Source of the DNA: Ilex aquifolium
Lineage: Eukaryota > Streptophyta > Magnoliopsida > Aquifoliales > Aquifoliaceae
Length of the DNA: 64,000 nt
Assembly: GCA_951799425.1 (NCBI GenBank)
Contig: OX637402.1
Location: forward strand, 8,150,001 to 8,214,000
Direction of reading: 5' to 3'
A model generated the notes under the pieces. It ran no database searches and was not told the origin of the DNA. It saw only the letters and a list, made by a program, of their open reading frames with translations. A program made the position numbers and the translations under genes. Every line of letters begins with the position of its first letter. Positions within the stretch are counted from its first letter, which is position 1. Shown piece by piece: positions 22,584 to 35,774 of this stretch.

Positions 22584-25500
22584 TATGCGGTGGATACCTT
22601 ATGTGTGACACCACATTTATGCATCAAAGATGTAAATGGTCTGTTGCAGAAATGTGATCCACCATCGCTTATCATTGCACGAGGCATCCCAAACCTCGAG
22701 AAGATGTTCTCTTTCAAGAATTTGACCACTACCCGGTGGTCATTGGTCTTGGTTGGGATAGCCTCCACCCATTTGGACATGTCGTCCACTGCCAGTAGAA
22801 TGTATAGATAGCCAAACGACATAGGGAAGGGACCCATGAAGTTGATGCCCCAACAATCAAATATTTCTATCACAAGTACAGGGGAAAGAGGCATCATGTT
22901 CCTTCGGGTCACACTACCCAAACGTTGGCATCTATCACATTCTTTACAAAATAAAATACAGTCCTTTATCAGAGAGGGCCAGTAAAAACCTGACTGTAGG
23001 ATTTTTGCCGAAGTTTTCTTCGCAGAGAAATGGCCACCGCATGCCTCTAAATGGCAGAATGTAACCCACTGTTCATTCTCCGGTACGCATCTCCGCATGA
23101 CTTGGTCAGGGCAATACTTGAACAGATACGAGTTGTCGAAGTAGAAGTACTTCACATCCGCCATAAATCTTCTTCGATCCTCTGGGCTCCACTGCGGTGG
23201 TATTTGTCCTGCTCCAAGATATTTACATATGTCAACATACTAAGGACACACAGAATGAATTGAAAGTAAATGTTCATCAGGGAAGAAATCTGGGATAGGA
23301 ATGTGCTCATCAGCCTCTTGCACCACCAATCGGGACAAATGGTCTGCCACCACGTTCTCCACTCCCTTCTTGTCTTTGATTGTCAAATTGAACTCTTGGA
23401 GTAGGAGGATCCACCTGATGAGTCTCGGTTTGGCATCTTGCTTAGACAACAAATAATTTAAAGCAGAGTGATCAGTATAGACTATTATCGGTGAACCAAT
23501 GATATAGGATCGGAACTTGTCCAATGCAAATACTACCGCTAACAACTCCTTTTATGTGGTAGTGTAATTCATTTGGGCTTCATTGAGCGTTTTGCTAGCG
23601 TCGTATATTACATAAGGTCTATTCTCCTCTCTTTGACTGAGCACTGCGTCGACTGCGTAATCACTTGCGTCGCACATCAGCTCAAAAGGTGAATCCCACT
23701 TGGGTGGTCGCATAATTGGAGGTGTGGTAAGCATACTTTTGAGTTTTGTAAAAGATGCCTCACAACTATCCGACCACTCGAATGGGACATCCTTAGACAA
23801 TAAATTTGTCAAAGGTAGGGCCAATGCACTAAAATTTTTAATGAATCGACGGTAAAAACCCGCATGGCCCAGAAATGACCTGATATCCTTAACGACTCTT
23901 GGTGTAGGGAGGTTGGAGATGGCCTCCACCTTTGATTTGTCAACCTCAATCCCCTTTGCTGAGATGATATGCCCAAGCACAATTCCTTGCGTCACCATGA
24001 AGTGACACTTCTCCCAATTCAAGACTAAGCTCTTCTCTTCACATCTAGCAAGAACTTTCTCCAAATTCTCCAAGCATCTACTGAAAGAATCCCCAAAGAC
24101 CGAGAAGTCATCCATAAAAACCTCTACAATCCTCTCCACCATATCACTAAAGATCCCCATCATGCAACGTTGAAAGGTTCTAGGGGCATTACATAGCCCA
24201 AAAGGCATGCGACAGTAAGCAAAAGTACCTTAGGGACAAGTGAAAGTGGTTTTCTCCTGATCTTCCAATGCAATCTCGATTTAGTTGTAGCTGGAGTATC
24301 CATCTAAGAAGCAATAGAATAGATGCCCCGTTACTCGTTCCAACACTTGGTCGAGGAATGGCAATGGGAAGTGGTATTTCCTTGTGCATAAGTTGAGCTT
24401 GTGGTAATCAATGCACACTCTCCACCCGGTGATCACTCTCGTTTGAATAAGCTCATTGTCCTCATTTTCCACCACGGTGACTCCCGACTTCTTAGGTACT
24501 ACTTGCGTGCCACCCACTTACTATCAGCAATCGAAAAAATGATGCCCACGTCAAGTAGTCCCTCACCACATCCTTCATAATTGGATTCAACCTTCTTTGC
24601 GGTTGTCGAGACGGTTTGGAGTCCTCTTCAAGATAGATATGGTGTGTGCAAATGATGGGGCTTATCCCCATGATGTCTGCAATTGTCCAACCAATCGCCC
24701 CCTTATTCCTCCTCAACACCTCCAAGAGCTCTTCTTCTTGCTTTGCATCCAAGGTTGAGCTAATCACCACCGGAAAGGTCTTGTCCTCCCCAAGATATGC
24801 ATACTTCAGATGAGATGGTAGTGGTTTCAATTCCAAATTGGGCTTTTGCTCATTTGATGGGAAAATCTTCTTGTCCTGGTGTGGGAGCTTCTCGAATGTA
24901 GAGGTCCACTTCTCTACCCCTTTCAAACTCTCCAATTCCTCTTGCTCCTCAAGATCATCAATCTCCTCCTTTACTTTCAACATGCCCAACAGCTCTAAGT
25001 GCTCCTCTACCAAGGTGTCAATCCTATTGACTTCATGCACCTCCTCATCATCCCCCAGTTGCTTGGATAAGTTGAACACGTTGAGGTCCATAATCATGTT
25101 CCCAAATGCTAGCTTCATAAGACCGTTCCTGCAATTAATAACCGCATTAGATGTGACAAGAAAATGTCTACCAAGTATTACAGGGATTTAGGAGCTAAGA
25201 TTTGCAACCGGGTGAGCGTCAAGCACAATAAAATCAACAGGAAAGTAAAATTTATCGACTTGCACTAAAACATCCTCAACAACTCCCCTCGGTGTTCGAA
25301 CACTACGGTCTGCCAATTGAAGGGTGATTGGAGTTGGCTTCAATTCTTCGAGCTGGAGTTGTTGGTACACCGTGTACGGAAGGAGGTTCACATTAGCCCC
25401 CAAATCAAGGAGTGCTTGCTCCACTCGGTAATTCCCGATTATAATGGCAATGGTAGGGCAGTCGGGTTCTCTAAACTTTGGAGGGGTGTTTGTCCTCAAA

Positions 25501-27681
25501 ATCGAGCTCACTTGCTTGGTAAGGAATGCTTTCTTGTGGACATTGAGCCTCCTCTTCACCGTGCATAAGTCTTTCAAGATCTTTGCACAAGATGGAATTT
25601 GCTTTATCGTGTCAAGGAGTGGAATGTTGATCTTTACCTGCTTAAACTTTTCAAGTATATCAGCATAATTACCCACCTTGACTGGTGGCTTCAAACGATT
25701 AGGAAAAGGAGCAGGCATGGGGGAAACAAGAACAATTTCATCAACTAATTTTTTCTTCTCGCTCACCTCACTTTCTTTCTTCTCACTCACCTCACCCTCG
25801 TTGGTGTCACCCATGGTCTCTTTTTCTATTGGCAATGTAGCCTTGGGTGAGATCTTTGGCACAATGGTCTTATCAATTTCCTTACCACTTCAAAGGGTGG
25901 TGACCACCTTGAGTTGCTCACAACTCTCTTTGGTGGGCTCGGATGACTCAATCACATGTTGACCCTTGGGGTTGAGTTGGGAATTTCCCTTTCTCTTGTT
26001 GTGATAACCCTATGTGATTGGTAATTTTTGTGAGTTGAGCCGAAATGTTGTTGTTAAAGGTGGTTTGGCTTTGGATGAAATTGTAAAGCACATCCTCCAA
26101 GTTCCTCTTATGGGGAGGTTGGTAGGTGGGAGGATTGGATGGCCCTTGCTGGGAAAAACTCTATGGAGGTGGACTTGGTGAAAAATTCTGTGGTGGTGGG
26201 TTTGACGAATACCCTTGCGGATTGGACCGGGGGTATTGGGAGCTAGACGCTTGCCCTTGACCTTGGGATTGAAATTGATTTTGCCTAGGAGGCACGGAAG
26301 GTGTGTAAACATTTGAACGATGAGGAGTGGGGTTATCATTTCTCCAACTAAAGTTCGGGTGATTACTCCAACCCAAATTGTACGTGTTAGAATGAGGGGA
26401 GAATGATTGCCTCGTTTGATTGAATGCATGGACTTGCTCATGATACACTTTCTTAAGCACCGAAATGTTGGGGCACTCCGATATGGAATGATACACACTC
26501 TCGTAAATCGAGCAAAACTCATCGATCTTTGAAACATTAGACGCCTCGTGTCTCCTATTGACCTCAAGACTCTCAACTTTCCTAGACAATTTAGCAATTT
26601 TGGAAAGCAAGTCTTCCCGGTCTCTCAAGTCATAAATCCCTCCCCCATGATTTTGACTACTCCCTTGAGGAGAAGACCTTGGTACATCGGTGGGATCCGT
26701 AATGTCCCATAATTGTGCATTATGTGCCAATGTATCAAAATAATCTAAGGTCTCGTCGTCTTTGTTCAAAAACTCCCCATTACACATCATGTCGATGAAC
26801 TGTCGATGGCCCGATGTGATTCCTTCGTAGAAGAAACTCACCAATTGCCATGGTTCAAAGCCATGGTGTGGAATGGATTATAGCAATTCCTTGTACCGAT
26901 CCCAACATTGATAGAATTGCTCATTGGACTTCTCCGAAAAGTTTTAAATTTGTTTCTTTAGAGCGGTGGTTTTATGCACCGAAAAAAATTTATTTAAAAA
27001 CTCGGAGAGCATTTGGTTCCACGATGTTATGGATCGAGGTCTCAAGGAATTAAGCCATATTTTTGCCCTATCTCTCCGAGAAAAGTGGAACAATTTCATC
27101 CTAGCTATGTCTTCCATACCATGATTGCTGAGGAAGGTCGCAACTATTTCCCCGAAATCCTTTATGTGCAAATAAGGGATCTCCTTTCCAATTCCATGGA
27201 ACGTGGGAAGTAGTTGCAACATCTCTGGCTTGACTAGGAAGAGATGAGCTTGGACCGGAAGGAGGATGCATGAGGGTGTGGTGCTTCGTGTGGGTTGAAG
27301 GAAATCCCTCATTGACCTCGCCGGAGGCTCAATGTGGATGTTGTTCCCTTCATTCACGGGAGGGGGAAATTGCATTCGTTGATTGGGAATTCTAGGTTCT
27401 TGTCCTCCCCCACCCCTTTGCATGTTTGGGTTTGCACCTACATTCTCAAAATTGTCACCTGTATCCTTGGGTGGGTCTTGGTCAATGTTCATATTGGGAC
27501 CCAAGGGTTGTCTAACTAGTCGGTTTTGTTCATCCCGTCCCCACATATAACAACCTATCTACAATTAAAAATGTAAACAAACAAAAGTATATACAAGGAT
27601 CAACGTACCTCAGCCCATGATGAACATCACGGGACTTACCTCCATTGTCCGAAAATCACCTTCTTGATTCAACGTTTTGCC
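22584..27681 (-). mobile_element. Athila element I, internal region, reversed (fossil)
   Basis: Read on the minus strand: gag from the MWGRD start at 27546 to about 25900, with a zinc-knuckle-like Cys/His stretch near 26480; protease region (about 25860-25130); RT (about 24770-23750; FMDDFSVFG); RNase H (about 23700-23250); integrase zinc region and part of the core (about 23164-22584; CKECDRCQRLG, then WVEAIPTK and [10 protein letters not shown]). Integrase stops at the junction with H. About six breaks. The 5' LTR is at 27704-29456, so the 5' half of the element is present in full order. Confidence 0.85.
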
Positions 27682-27699
27682 TTCCCGGCAACGGCGCCA
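27682..27699 (-). other. Primer-binding site, tRNA-Asp type (I)
   Basis: On the minus strand TGGCGCCGTTGCCGGGAA, four bases from the LTR end. Confidence 0.9.
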
Positions 27700-27703
27700 A
27701 AAA

Positions 27704-29456
27704 TGCTTGATTGATTTCGTTGTGTTCCCAATTCTCCGTTAATGAACCCTCAATGTGTATGGCTTATATGTGTGGGTGAGTGTCACTCTTACTCGGGTTC
27801 AAATGCAAGAAATGGGAAACGGAATGATGTGGTGGAATGTGTGTGTAAAATGCGTGTGATGAACAAAAATGCTTCCCAAGCGCAAGAAGACTTTTGCGTG
27901 TCATGTTTTACTTGGAATTATTTTCCAAGGTCGTCTCCTCAGGGAAGGAGGTGAATCGTGTCGAAGGTGATTTTCGTAAAAAGGGGTAAAGTGTAAAAAT
28001 CTTTGTTGTTTCAAGTTTGTGATTTGTGTTTGTTATCGAAAATGAAATGGGAAACAAGTGTTGGCTAATCCAAAAGGTTCACTCCAATGGGAATGTCAAG
28101 TCAACTCAAAACCTTCATCCAATGGTGCCTAGATGCTCGATTGATTCTTGGGAAGCTAGGGACGAGATGGAAGTTAGGATCCAAGCATAACCCGTGACAA
28201 GTCTACGGGATATCAAAGACTCACAACCATGTCCACACCCAACCAAGTCAAACTGAACCATCGTACACCGAGAGGAGGAAAGAAGATGAGTTGAAATGGC
28301 ATACCCAAGAGGAGGTATCCCTTGGATTAGCCAACATAAAAGCTTAGCTACTCATACTTAATGCAAAGACAATAATGAAATGGAAAGACCTTGTAGAGAA
28401 ATGAAGATTTTTGCTAAGTTAATGCAAGAAACATAAACTAAAGGAGAATGCATTTAATACCCATTTTCAAACTAAGAAATGAAGAACTTGAATGCATTAA
28501 TGGTGAAAGCTAGAATGAATGATTAAACTTGAAAGCAACTTGTAATAAATGACATTAAAGACTAAAAAAAAAGCTTAGAAGATTCTTACAAGAGATTACA
28601 AGACAATGTATGGAAAGAAAATGCAGAAATATTAACTTCTCTCTCTATATTACAATCTAATACTATCTCCTGCTCAATAATGGTGGAGAAGCTTGCCGAA
28701 AAACGTCCATGGAGTGTCCCCCAAGCCTGTGTGATGTGATTCCCATCATAGGGGGCTGAAAGGGATGGGATGGTGCAGGCTAGGACAAGCCTAGCCTTTC
28801 TCTCTTCCATGCCTCTTCTCTCTCCTCCTCATTATTGCAATGGCCTTCCAAGTCCAAGTAGAGGTGAGGGGAGGCTTCTAGACGTGCAGGGGATGTCAGG
28901 GGATCTGTTGGAGAAGTGTAAGTGGGACCCCCAAATGGCAGAGCTTGAGTTACAGGCTGTCTGGGCAATCTAGACAAAACCTTCTGGAAGGTTTGTGCAT
29001 AAACAGTTAAATGAAGCAGCTAGCAAGCAAAACCTTCCGGAAGGTTTATTCCAGTAGGCAAAACCTTCCAAAAGGTTTCACTCTAGTAGACAAAACCTTC
29101 CGGAAGGTTTTACTCCAGTAGGCAAAACCTTTCGGAAGGTTTTGGCAGTGAAAAAGAAATCCAAGGCAAAACCTTCCAGAAGGTTTTTACCCAAACCTTC
29201 TGGAAGGTTTTTAACCAATTTGCATTTTCTTGGCTTATTTACCCTCCAGACCATCCTTTAAGCTACCCCCTTCTTCTTCATTGAATTCAACCACTTCAAT
29301 GGGGGTTTAACTCATGTCATTTACATCATTTCACCTCCATTCACACAAAACTCCATCAACACGAAGATTAAACACATTTCTGCCTAATTTCATGACAAAA
29401 GCAAGTGTAAAGGGGCATATTAGCATACAATATATGTCATGTTTTTGTGCTAATCA
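27704..29456 (-). mobile_element. Athila LTR I (5' LTR, reversed)
   Basis: On the minus strand it starts TGATTAGCAC at 29456 and ends AATCAAGCA at 27704, 1,753 bp. It has the TTCCGGAA palindrome cluster (28975-29212) and the conserved stem-loop at 27911-27929. It belongs to the same LTR type as F. Confidence 0.9.
28975..29212. repeat. TTCCGGAA palindrome cluster in LTR I
   Basis: About seven copies of AAACCTTCCGGAAGGTTT or near forms, several spaced by CCAGTAGGCA-type linkers. Imperfect copies again read CTGG, CCAG or TCGG at the centre. Confidence 0.9.
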
Positions 29457-30219
29457 CCTAGCTACATGTTCTTGTATTTTCCATGTTTACATTTGGGTTT
29501 TTTCTTTCCAAGCTTTCTATTTGGGTATGAAATGAACTTGTCTTTGTAGTTTAACTTCTTTTTGCATTAATACAAGTTTTAATCATTATTTCATCACCAT
29601 GTCTCTTTATAAATCAAGTTTAACTTCCTCTTGGGTATTCTAAATCAACTCTCCACTATTCTTTCTCGTAGTATAAAGTGTTTAGTTTGAGTAGGTTGAG
29701 TGCAGACGTGGTTGTGAGCTCTTGATACACTGTAGACTTGTCACGGGGTATGCTTGAGCCTACATCTTCACATTAGTCCCTCACTTCCTATGAATCAATC
29801 AAACACCAAGACACCATTGGTAGAATTTATTGAGTTGATTTGGCATTCCCATTGGAATGATCTCTTTGGATTAGCCAACCTTGTTTTATTGCATTTCATC
29901 AAAAACTTCACTCACCAAAACACAAACTCACAAGATTTTACACTTTTCATTTCTTTCCAAAAATCACCTTCACCAGCATTCAACCTTCCTTCCCTGAGGA
30001 GACGACCTTGGAATACTCAATTCCAAGTAGAACACAACATTGCAAGTCTCTCTACACTTGGGGAGCACTTTTGCACACACACACATATTTTTGTTCACAC
30101 ACTCGATTTTCCCCATTTCTTGCATGATACTCGAGGGAGAGTGACACTCACCTACTCGTATAAGCCATATACACATATTACGGGTTCGTGATTGGAGGTC
30201 AGGGAAAACATACCAAGCA
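29457..30219 (+). mobile_element. Athila C 5' LTR, downstream part
   Basis: Begins inside an LTR and ends TACCAAGCA just before a PBS. It matches the downstream half of the LTR at 33999-35626 (TACATTTGGGTTT, CTCGTAGT, CACGGGGTATGCTTG) and carries the stem-loop at 30007-30027. The upstream half is absent; LTR I abuts it directly. Confidence 0.75.
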
Positions 30220-30223
30220 TTTT

Positions 30224-30241
30224 TTGCACCGTTGCCAGGGA
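30224..30241 (+). other. Primer-binding site, tRNA-Asp type (C)
   Basis: TTGCACCGTTGCCAGGGA, a decayed form of the Athila site. Confidence 0.75.
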
Positions 30242-33010
30242 AGACTAGAGTCGAATTAGAAGGTGATTTCGGATAACGGAGGAAAGTCCTGTGATTCTCA
30301 TCACAGGCTGAGGTACGTTGCTCCTTTGTATATATTTGTGTTTACTTTTCAGTTCAATTGTAGATAGTGTTTTTGTATGTGGGGGCGGGACGATCAAAAT
30401 AAGCTTGTGAGACTTGCCATAGACCCAAATATGAATCTTGATCGAGACCCACCCGAGGATGCCAGTGACAACTTCGGGGATGATGGTGCTAATGTTCTGA
30501 GGGGTGGGGGAATGTAAAACCCTGGAATGCCAAATCCCTGAATGCATTTTTCCCTCCTAGGAATGAGGGAAACAATATCCCAATTGATCCTCCGATGAGG
30601 TCAATGAGGGATTATCTTCAACCAACCCGAAGCACCACTCTTACATACTTCTACCGGTCCAAGCTCATGTCTTACTTGTTAAACTAGGAATGTTACAACT
30701 TCTTCTTCAATTTCATGAAATTGAAAGAGAAAGAGAAAATCCTTATTTGGACATTAAGGAATTTGAGGAAATTGTTGCAACATTTCTCACAAATCATGCC
30801 ATGGAAGACATAGCTCGCATGAAATTATTCCCCTTCTCTCTTAAAGACAAAGCCAAAACTTGGTTGAACTCATTGAAACCTCGATCGATAAGTTCTTGGG
30901 CACAAATGCTTTCCGAATTTTTAAACAAATTTTTTCCGGTGCCCAAGACCACTGCTCTTCAGAAACAAATTCAAAAATTTTTGGAGAAATCCAATGAGCA
31001 GTTTTATCAATGTTGGGATCGACACAAAGAGTTGTTACAATCCATTCCATATCTTGGATTCGAACCATGGCAATTGGTTAGTTTCTTCTATGAAGGAATT
31101 ACACCGGCCCACCGACAATTCATAGACATGATGTGTAACTGAGAGTTTCTAAACAAAGATCTAGATGAGGCCCTTGAATACTTCAATACATTGGCACAAA
31201 ATTCTCAGTCATGGAATATCACAGATCCAAATGATGTGCCAAGGTCCTCTCCGGGGAGTCAACCAAGTAAGGGAGGGATGTATAATTTGCGGTACGAAGA
31301 ATACTTGCTTGCCAAAATCACAAAGTTGTCCCAAAAAGTGGAGAGTCTAGAGGTGAATAGGGGGCATGAAGTGTCTAATATAGCTAAGGCCGAGGAGTGT
31401 TCCTCTATATGTGACAGTGTTGAGCATTCTATCTCGGAGTGCCCAAACATTCCAGCACTCAAAGAGGTTTATCATGAGCAAGTGAATGCTTTCAACCAAA
31501 GTAGGCAATCATTCTCTCCACAATCCAATACATAGAATCCGGGTTGGAGCAATCACCCAAACTTTAGTTGGAAGAATGACAACCCTACTCCTCATGGGTC
31601 TAGTTCGATGTCGCCTCCCATTCCACCCAAGAAAAACCAATCCTACTATGGTCACGGTCCCTCATCTAGCTCCCAATACCCATTGATTCGACCTATTTCG
31701 TGACCTGCTTTATATCATACACCCAAGTATAAGTGGTCGAATTGTAATTTTCTCGGTTTAAGTCCAAGATCGATCCCACAAAGAGTTTTAATAATTGGAA
31801 TTTAAAATAAGAATGGTAAAGTTATTGTTAAAGCAGTGTAACATGATATGGCTTGTGAGGTGAGCTTAGATTGATAACTAGTTTGAGTAAATGAAATGCG
31901 TAGGTAAACTGGTGAATGTTAATAATATAAAAAAGGTACCCTTCAGTTCAAGGATCCCATATGCTTTATATTGGTTAAGTACTGGAAATGCCACCTTACA
32001 ACAATTAACTTCCAGGTCACTGGAAAGTCAACCGGTAGGTCTGATGTATATTGAACCATAACACATCAACTGTTTAGGTTAGCTGGTAGGTATATGCAAC
32101 AATTGACTAATTCAAGTAAACCAGAAGGTCAAGCCATTCAGGAGGAATACTGGAATTACTCAATTGGCAGTTTTATATTATGTATCAGTTAAACAACCCC
32201 AGTGAACCAGAAGGTCAAGTCATTCAGGAGGATCACTTTAGTTATTCATCTGAAAGCTTTATACCATGCAACAGTTAAACATCCTTAGTGAACCAGAAGG
32301 TCAAGCCATTCAGTTGGAACACTTTAGATATTCAACCGGCAGGCTGATTATTCACTAATGACATAATTCCAGGTCACGTATTGAACTGAAAGCATTGGCT
32401 ATGCCTAGACTTAACCCGTCTATAACCAATCAATTGACTTTTACGTAACACCCAATTACGTACATCAGTGTATCATGCATGAAGTACATATTAGTAGATA
32501 GTGTGGTATAGAATATTAAGTACCGCTCGGTGTTCATAACCATGAGCATATTATAAATATAACCATCCATCAATTAAGGGAGGTATATATAACAATAAGC
32601 ATAATTAAACATCGGTATTTCCATAACTTAACCAATAACATACATACGTTCACCCCTCACTGAAGGGTATAAGTAAACTACTCACACCCCATTGCTATAA
32701 ACAATCAAGAAGTGTGGGTAAGTTTTATTACAATACTAAATAAAATATAGACACTCCTTTCCCAAGGAATAGTTGAAATACAACCACCCTTAATATCAGT
32801 TAAGGCACAAAGGTGGCGGAAGCTCAACTCTCCAAGTAGAAAGGCATAACAGAAATGTAGAAAAAATAGAATTCTGGCTGGAGAGTAGGTTGGACAACAT
32901 CTTTCTCTAGATTCTCTCTTAATCTCTCTTGAATTTCTCCTGAGTTATGCTTTTAGTTTTTCTCCATTAGTCTCTCTCTCAAAGCTCTCGGTTTAGGATG
33001 CTGGCCATGC

Positions 33011-33021
33011 CTATTTATGGG
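33011..33021 (-). promoter_or_regulatory. TATA box of solo LTR
   Basis: Minus strand CCCATAAATAG, followed downstream by GAGAGCTTTGAGAGAG. The palindrome at 33093-33102 lies about 70 bp upstream of it. Confidence 0.6.
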
Positions 33022-33092
33022 CCAAGAAAACGTCTGGAGTGAAGGAGAAGAAGTTGAACTGCCTTAGACAACCGTACAGATGCCATCACCAC

Positions 33093-33102
33093 CGTCCGGA
33101 CG
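33093..33102. repeat. CGTCCGGACG palindrome in solo LTR
   Basis: A perfect 10-bp palindrome centred on CCGG, with a second degenerate form nearby. It is in the presumed U3 of the reversed LTR. Confidence 0.8.
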
Positions 33103-33982
33103 ATGCTGATGTACTATAATGTGGTGGTGATTCTCCATATTGTTTTGGCATATTCTTGTCGATATTACACTTGCCTCCTTGCTGGTTTAAACTTTAGCAA
33201 ATTGCTCCCCTCAATTTCCGCACAAAAACCCTAAAATTTCAGACATTACACACATAAACCCTGGTTTACGCACTAACCCTAATTTACAATTTTTAACTGT
33301 TTTATCTTGCATAATTAACTTATTTAACTATTTTAATTTACATACTAATTAGGGTTAATCACCCACGGTCCAATCAACAAGGTTTTTCCCAAAACCCACC
33401 ACCTCAACAAGGGTTTGGTCAACAAGGACCATCCAACCCACCCACCTACCAACCTCCTCACGAAAGAAACTTGGAGGATGTCGTGCACTAATTCATTCAA
33501 AGCCAAACAACAATCAACAACCAAACCGTCACCGCTTTCAATGATATTCGGACTCAAATCACAAAATTGACCAATGTCATAGGGTCGTCCCAACAAGAAA
33601 AAGGGAAATTTCCCGTTCAACCTCAAAAAACCCTAGAGGTCAACACATGATTGAGTCGTCCGAGCCCACCAGGAAGAGTTGTGAGAAACTCAAGGCGGTC
33701 ATCACCCTAAGGAATGGCAAACAAATTGACAAAACCATTTTGCCAAAATTCCCACCCAAAGCCACATTGGCAAAAGAAAAAGAGACTAAGAGCAACTCCG
33801 AGGGGGTGAGACACATGAAAAAGAAAAATATTTTGATTTAAATGTGCATGATTGTCCTATTCCGGCCCCTTTTCCCCAACGTTTGAAGCCACTGGCTAAC
33901 ATTGCTAACTATTCGGATATCATTGAATTGTTGTTTTATCGTAGTGTAGTTTGAAAATAAAGTTTGCTAGGGACTAGCAAAA

Positions 33983-33998
33983 CTCAAGTTGAGGGGTG
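33983..33998 (+). other. Polypurine tract of C
   Basis: CTCAAGTTGAGGGGTG context just before the LTR start. The upstream phrase GTTTGCTAGGGACTAGC is the same as before the 3' LTR of D (about 59592). Confidence 0.75.
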
Positions 33999-35626
33999 TG
34001 ATGAGTATAGAATATTGCAAACCATGTATCTATTTTGCACCCATATTACTTGTTTTGTGGTGAAAATTAGGGGAAATGCTTTCAAATTCACAATTAATGG
34101 AGATTCATGTGACTGTAGGTAAAGAGCAGGTAAGTTCATGTATAAAGCCTCCCATCAAGTGCTCAGTGGCAATGAGGAAGAAGGGAATGCTTAACTGATG
34201 GCTCGAGACCTCAAGGAATCAAGGAAATCCCAAAGCAGGACAAAACCTACCGGTACAAGTCAACCAAAACCTACCGGTACAAGTCAGTCAAAACCTACAG
34301 GTAGAAGATTCAAAACCTACCTGTAGAAAATGCTATTGGATTTCTTATACCTCAGCCATGCAAAAACCTACCAGTAGAAAATCTTACTGGAAAAAACCTA
34401 CTAGTAGGTTTTCTTACGTTCTACCGGTAGGTTTTGTCCAGATTTGCTAGACACCTGCTCACACGACTTCACCTACTCCGGGGGCCCACCTCTTGTCATC
34501 CAAACCATACCTTGACATATTTGACACCCCATGATGCTCTCCTAACCCCTAAAGTCAGATTTGAAAGAAGATAGAGAGGAGAAGTAAGAGAAAGAAGAGG
34601 CGTGGTTGGTGAAGCGTGGGAAGACCATGCTTGGACTGAACTTGCTTGTGGAAATGTCCAACCTCTCCCCACTCATTGAAATTCAGTTCACATAGGCTAA
34701 GGAAGAGGGTATGGATGAAAATCAAAAGGTCTTAAATTATTCAGATTTTTACATGTTTTTAGAGAGAGAAGCTCCAAGGTTGAAGATGAAGTTTTTTAGA
34801 GAGAAAGTTGGGTTTTTACATTTTCTTCACCATTTTCATTGTAGTAAGTTTTACTTTACTAGTAATCTTTCCCTCTAAACTCTAAACTCTTTTATTCAAG
34901 TTGCAATCAAGCTTAGCTAAGTGTTCTAGCATTTCCATTTCTGCATTTGGGTATTTTATCTTTAATCTTTGTATTTTGGGTATAAATGATTTTGTTCTTG
35001 TAGTTTAAACCTTTTATTGCATTAATACAAGTTTCATGTTCCATTTCACTACCATGTCTCTTTACCTTATGTTGGTTCTTGCTTTTACTATGAGTAGCTA
35101 GACTTTTAGTTAGCTAATTCAATGGAAATTTCCTCTTGGGTTTGTGAAATCGACTCTCTTTCATTCTTCCTCGTAGTGTAAAGTGTTTTAGTCCCTCACT
35201 TCCGACGAATCAATCAAACACCGAGACACTATTGGTTGAATGAATTGAGTCAATTTTGCATTCCCATTGGAATGACCTCTATGGATTAGCCAACCTTGTT
35301 TTCTTGCGTTTTTACGAAAACTCAACTCACCAAAACACAATTCACAAGACTTTCCTATTTTCATTTCTTTACAAATCACCCTTCAAAGCAATTTGACCTT
35401 TCCTTCCCTCGGGAGACGACCTTGGAATACCCATTCCAAGTAAAACACGACATTGCAATTCTCTCTATGCTTGTGGAGTACTTTTGCACACACACATGTT
35501 TTTGTTCACACATATGATTTTCCCCATTTCTTGAACAAACCCAAGGGAGAGTGACACTCATCAACTTGTATAAGCTATATACACAATCCGGGCTCGGGTT
35601 TGGAGATTAGGGAAAATGATCAAGCA
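33999..35626 (+). mobile_element. Athila C 3' LTR
   Basis: Starts TGATGAGTATAG and ends ATCAAGCA, about 1.63 kb. It contains a palindrome cluster (34242-34436), GA-rich stretches and the conserved stem-loop at 35421-35440. It shares the order of landmarks with both LTRs of D. Confidence 0.85.
34242..34436. repeat. TACCGGTA palindrome cluster in LTR C
   Basis: About eight copies of AAACCTACCGGTAGGTTT or half copies, some followed by CAAGTC linkers. Several have CAGG, CCAG or CTAG centres. Confidence 0.85.
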
Positions 35627-35774
35627 GTCACTATTGGGTATACTGTTCCTCGTGTTTTGCCTTGGATTGCACTGTCAACGGCACTTATCGAATCTAAGTT
35701 AGATTTCTTCAAGGAAATTCATGGACTCAAGCAAGGATGGTCCCTTTACAATGACTCCATACTTGTTCATTCGT
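35627..35774. other. Unassigned stretch after LTR C
   Basis: A plus-strand reading frame of about 84 codons spans 35600-35854 and overlaps the end of LTR C and the reversed RT fragment. I recognise no family in it. I see no other feature here. Confidence 0.4.

Larger units (their letters stand above)
31684..33361 (-). mobile_element. Solo LTR, reversed, inside gag of C
   Basis: On the minus strand it starts TGATTAACCC and ends GTCGAATCA, about 1.68 kb. The flanks read CCCA(T) and CCCA(C); element D shows the uninterrupted site at about 51298. On the minus strand it has a TATA box (33011-33021), a GAGAGA-rich leader, the GTGGGATCGA block and ACTTGGGTGTA near its end, as in Athila/Tat LTRs. 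A CGTCCGGACG palindrome lies at 33093-33102. No internal part is present, as expected for a recombined solo LTR. The edges could shift by one base. Confidence 0.75.
30377..33935 (+). pseudogene. Athila C gag (fossil), with nested solo LTR
   Basis: Gag remains from a MWGRD-like start at 30377: core domain (about 30690-31150; YLDIKEFEEIVATFLTNH, FFPVPKTTALQKQI), CCHC knuckle (about 31398-31442), Pro/Gln-rich part, then, after the nested solo LTR (31684-33361), the gag C-terminal part and the IPAPFP-like region to about 33935. No protease core, RT, RNase H or integrase is visible before the polypurine tract at 33983. Several breaks. Confidence 0.75.
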
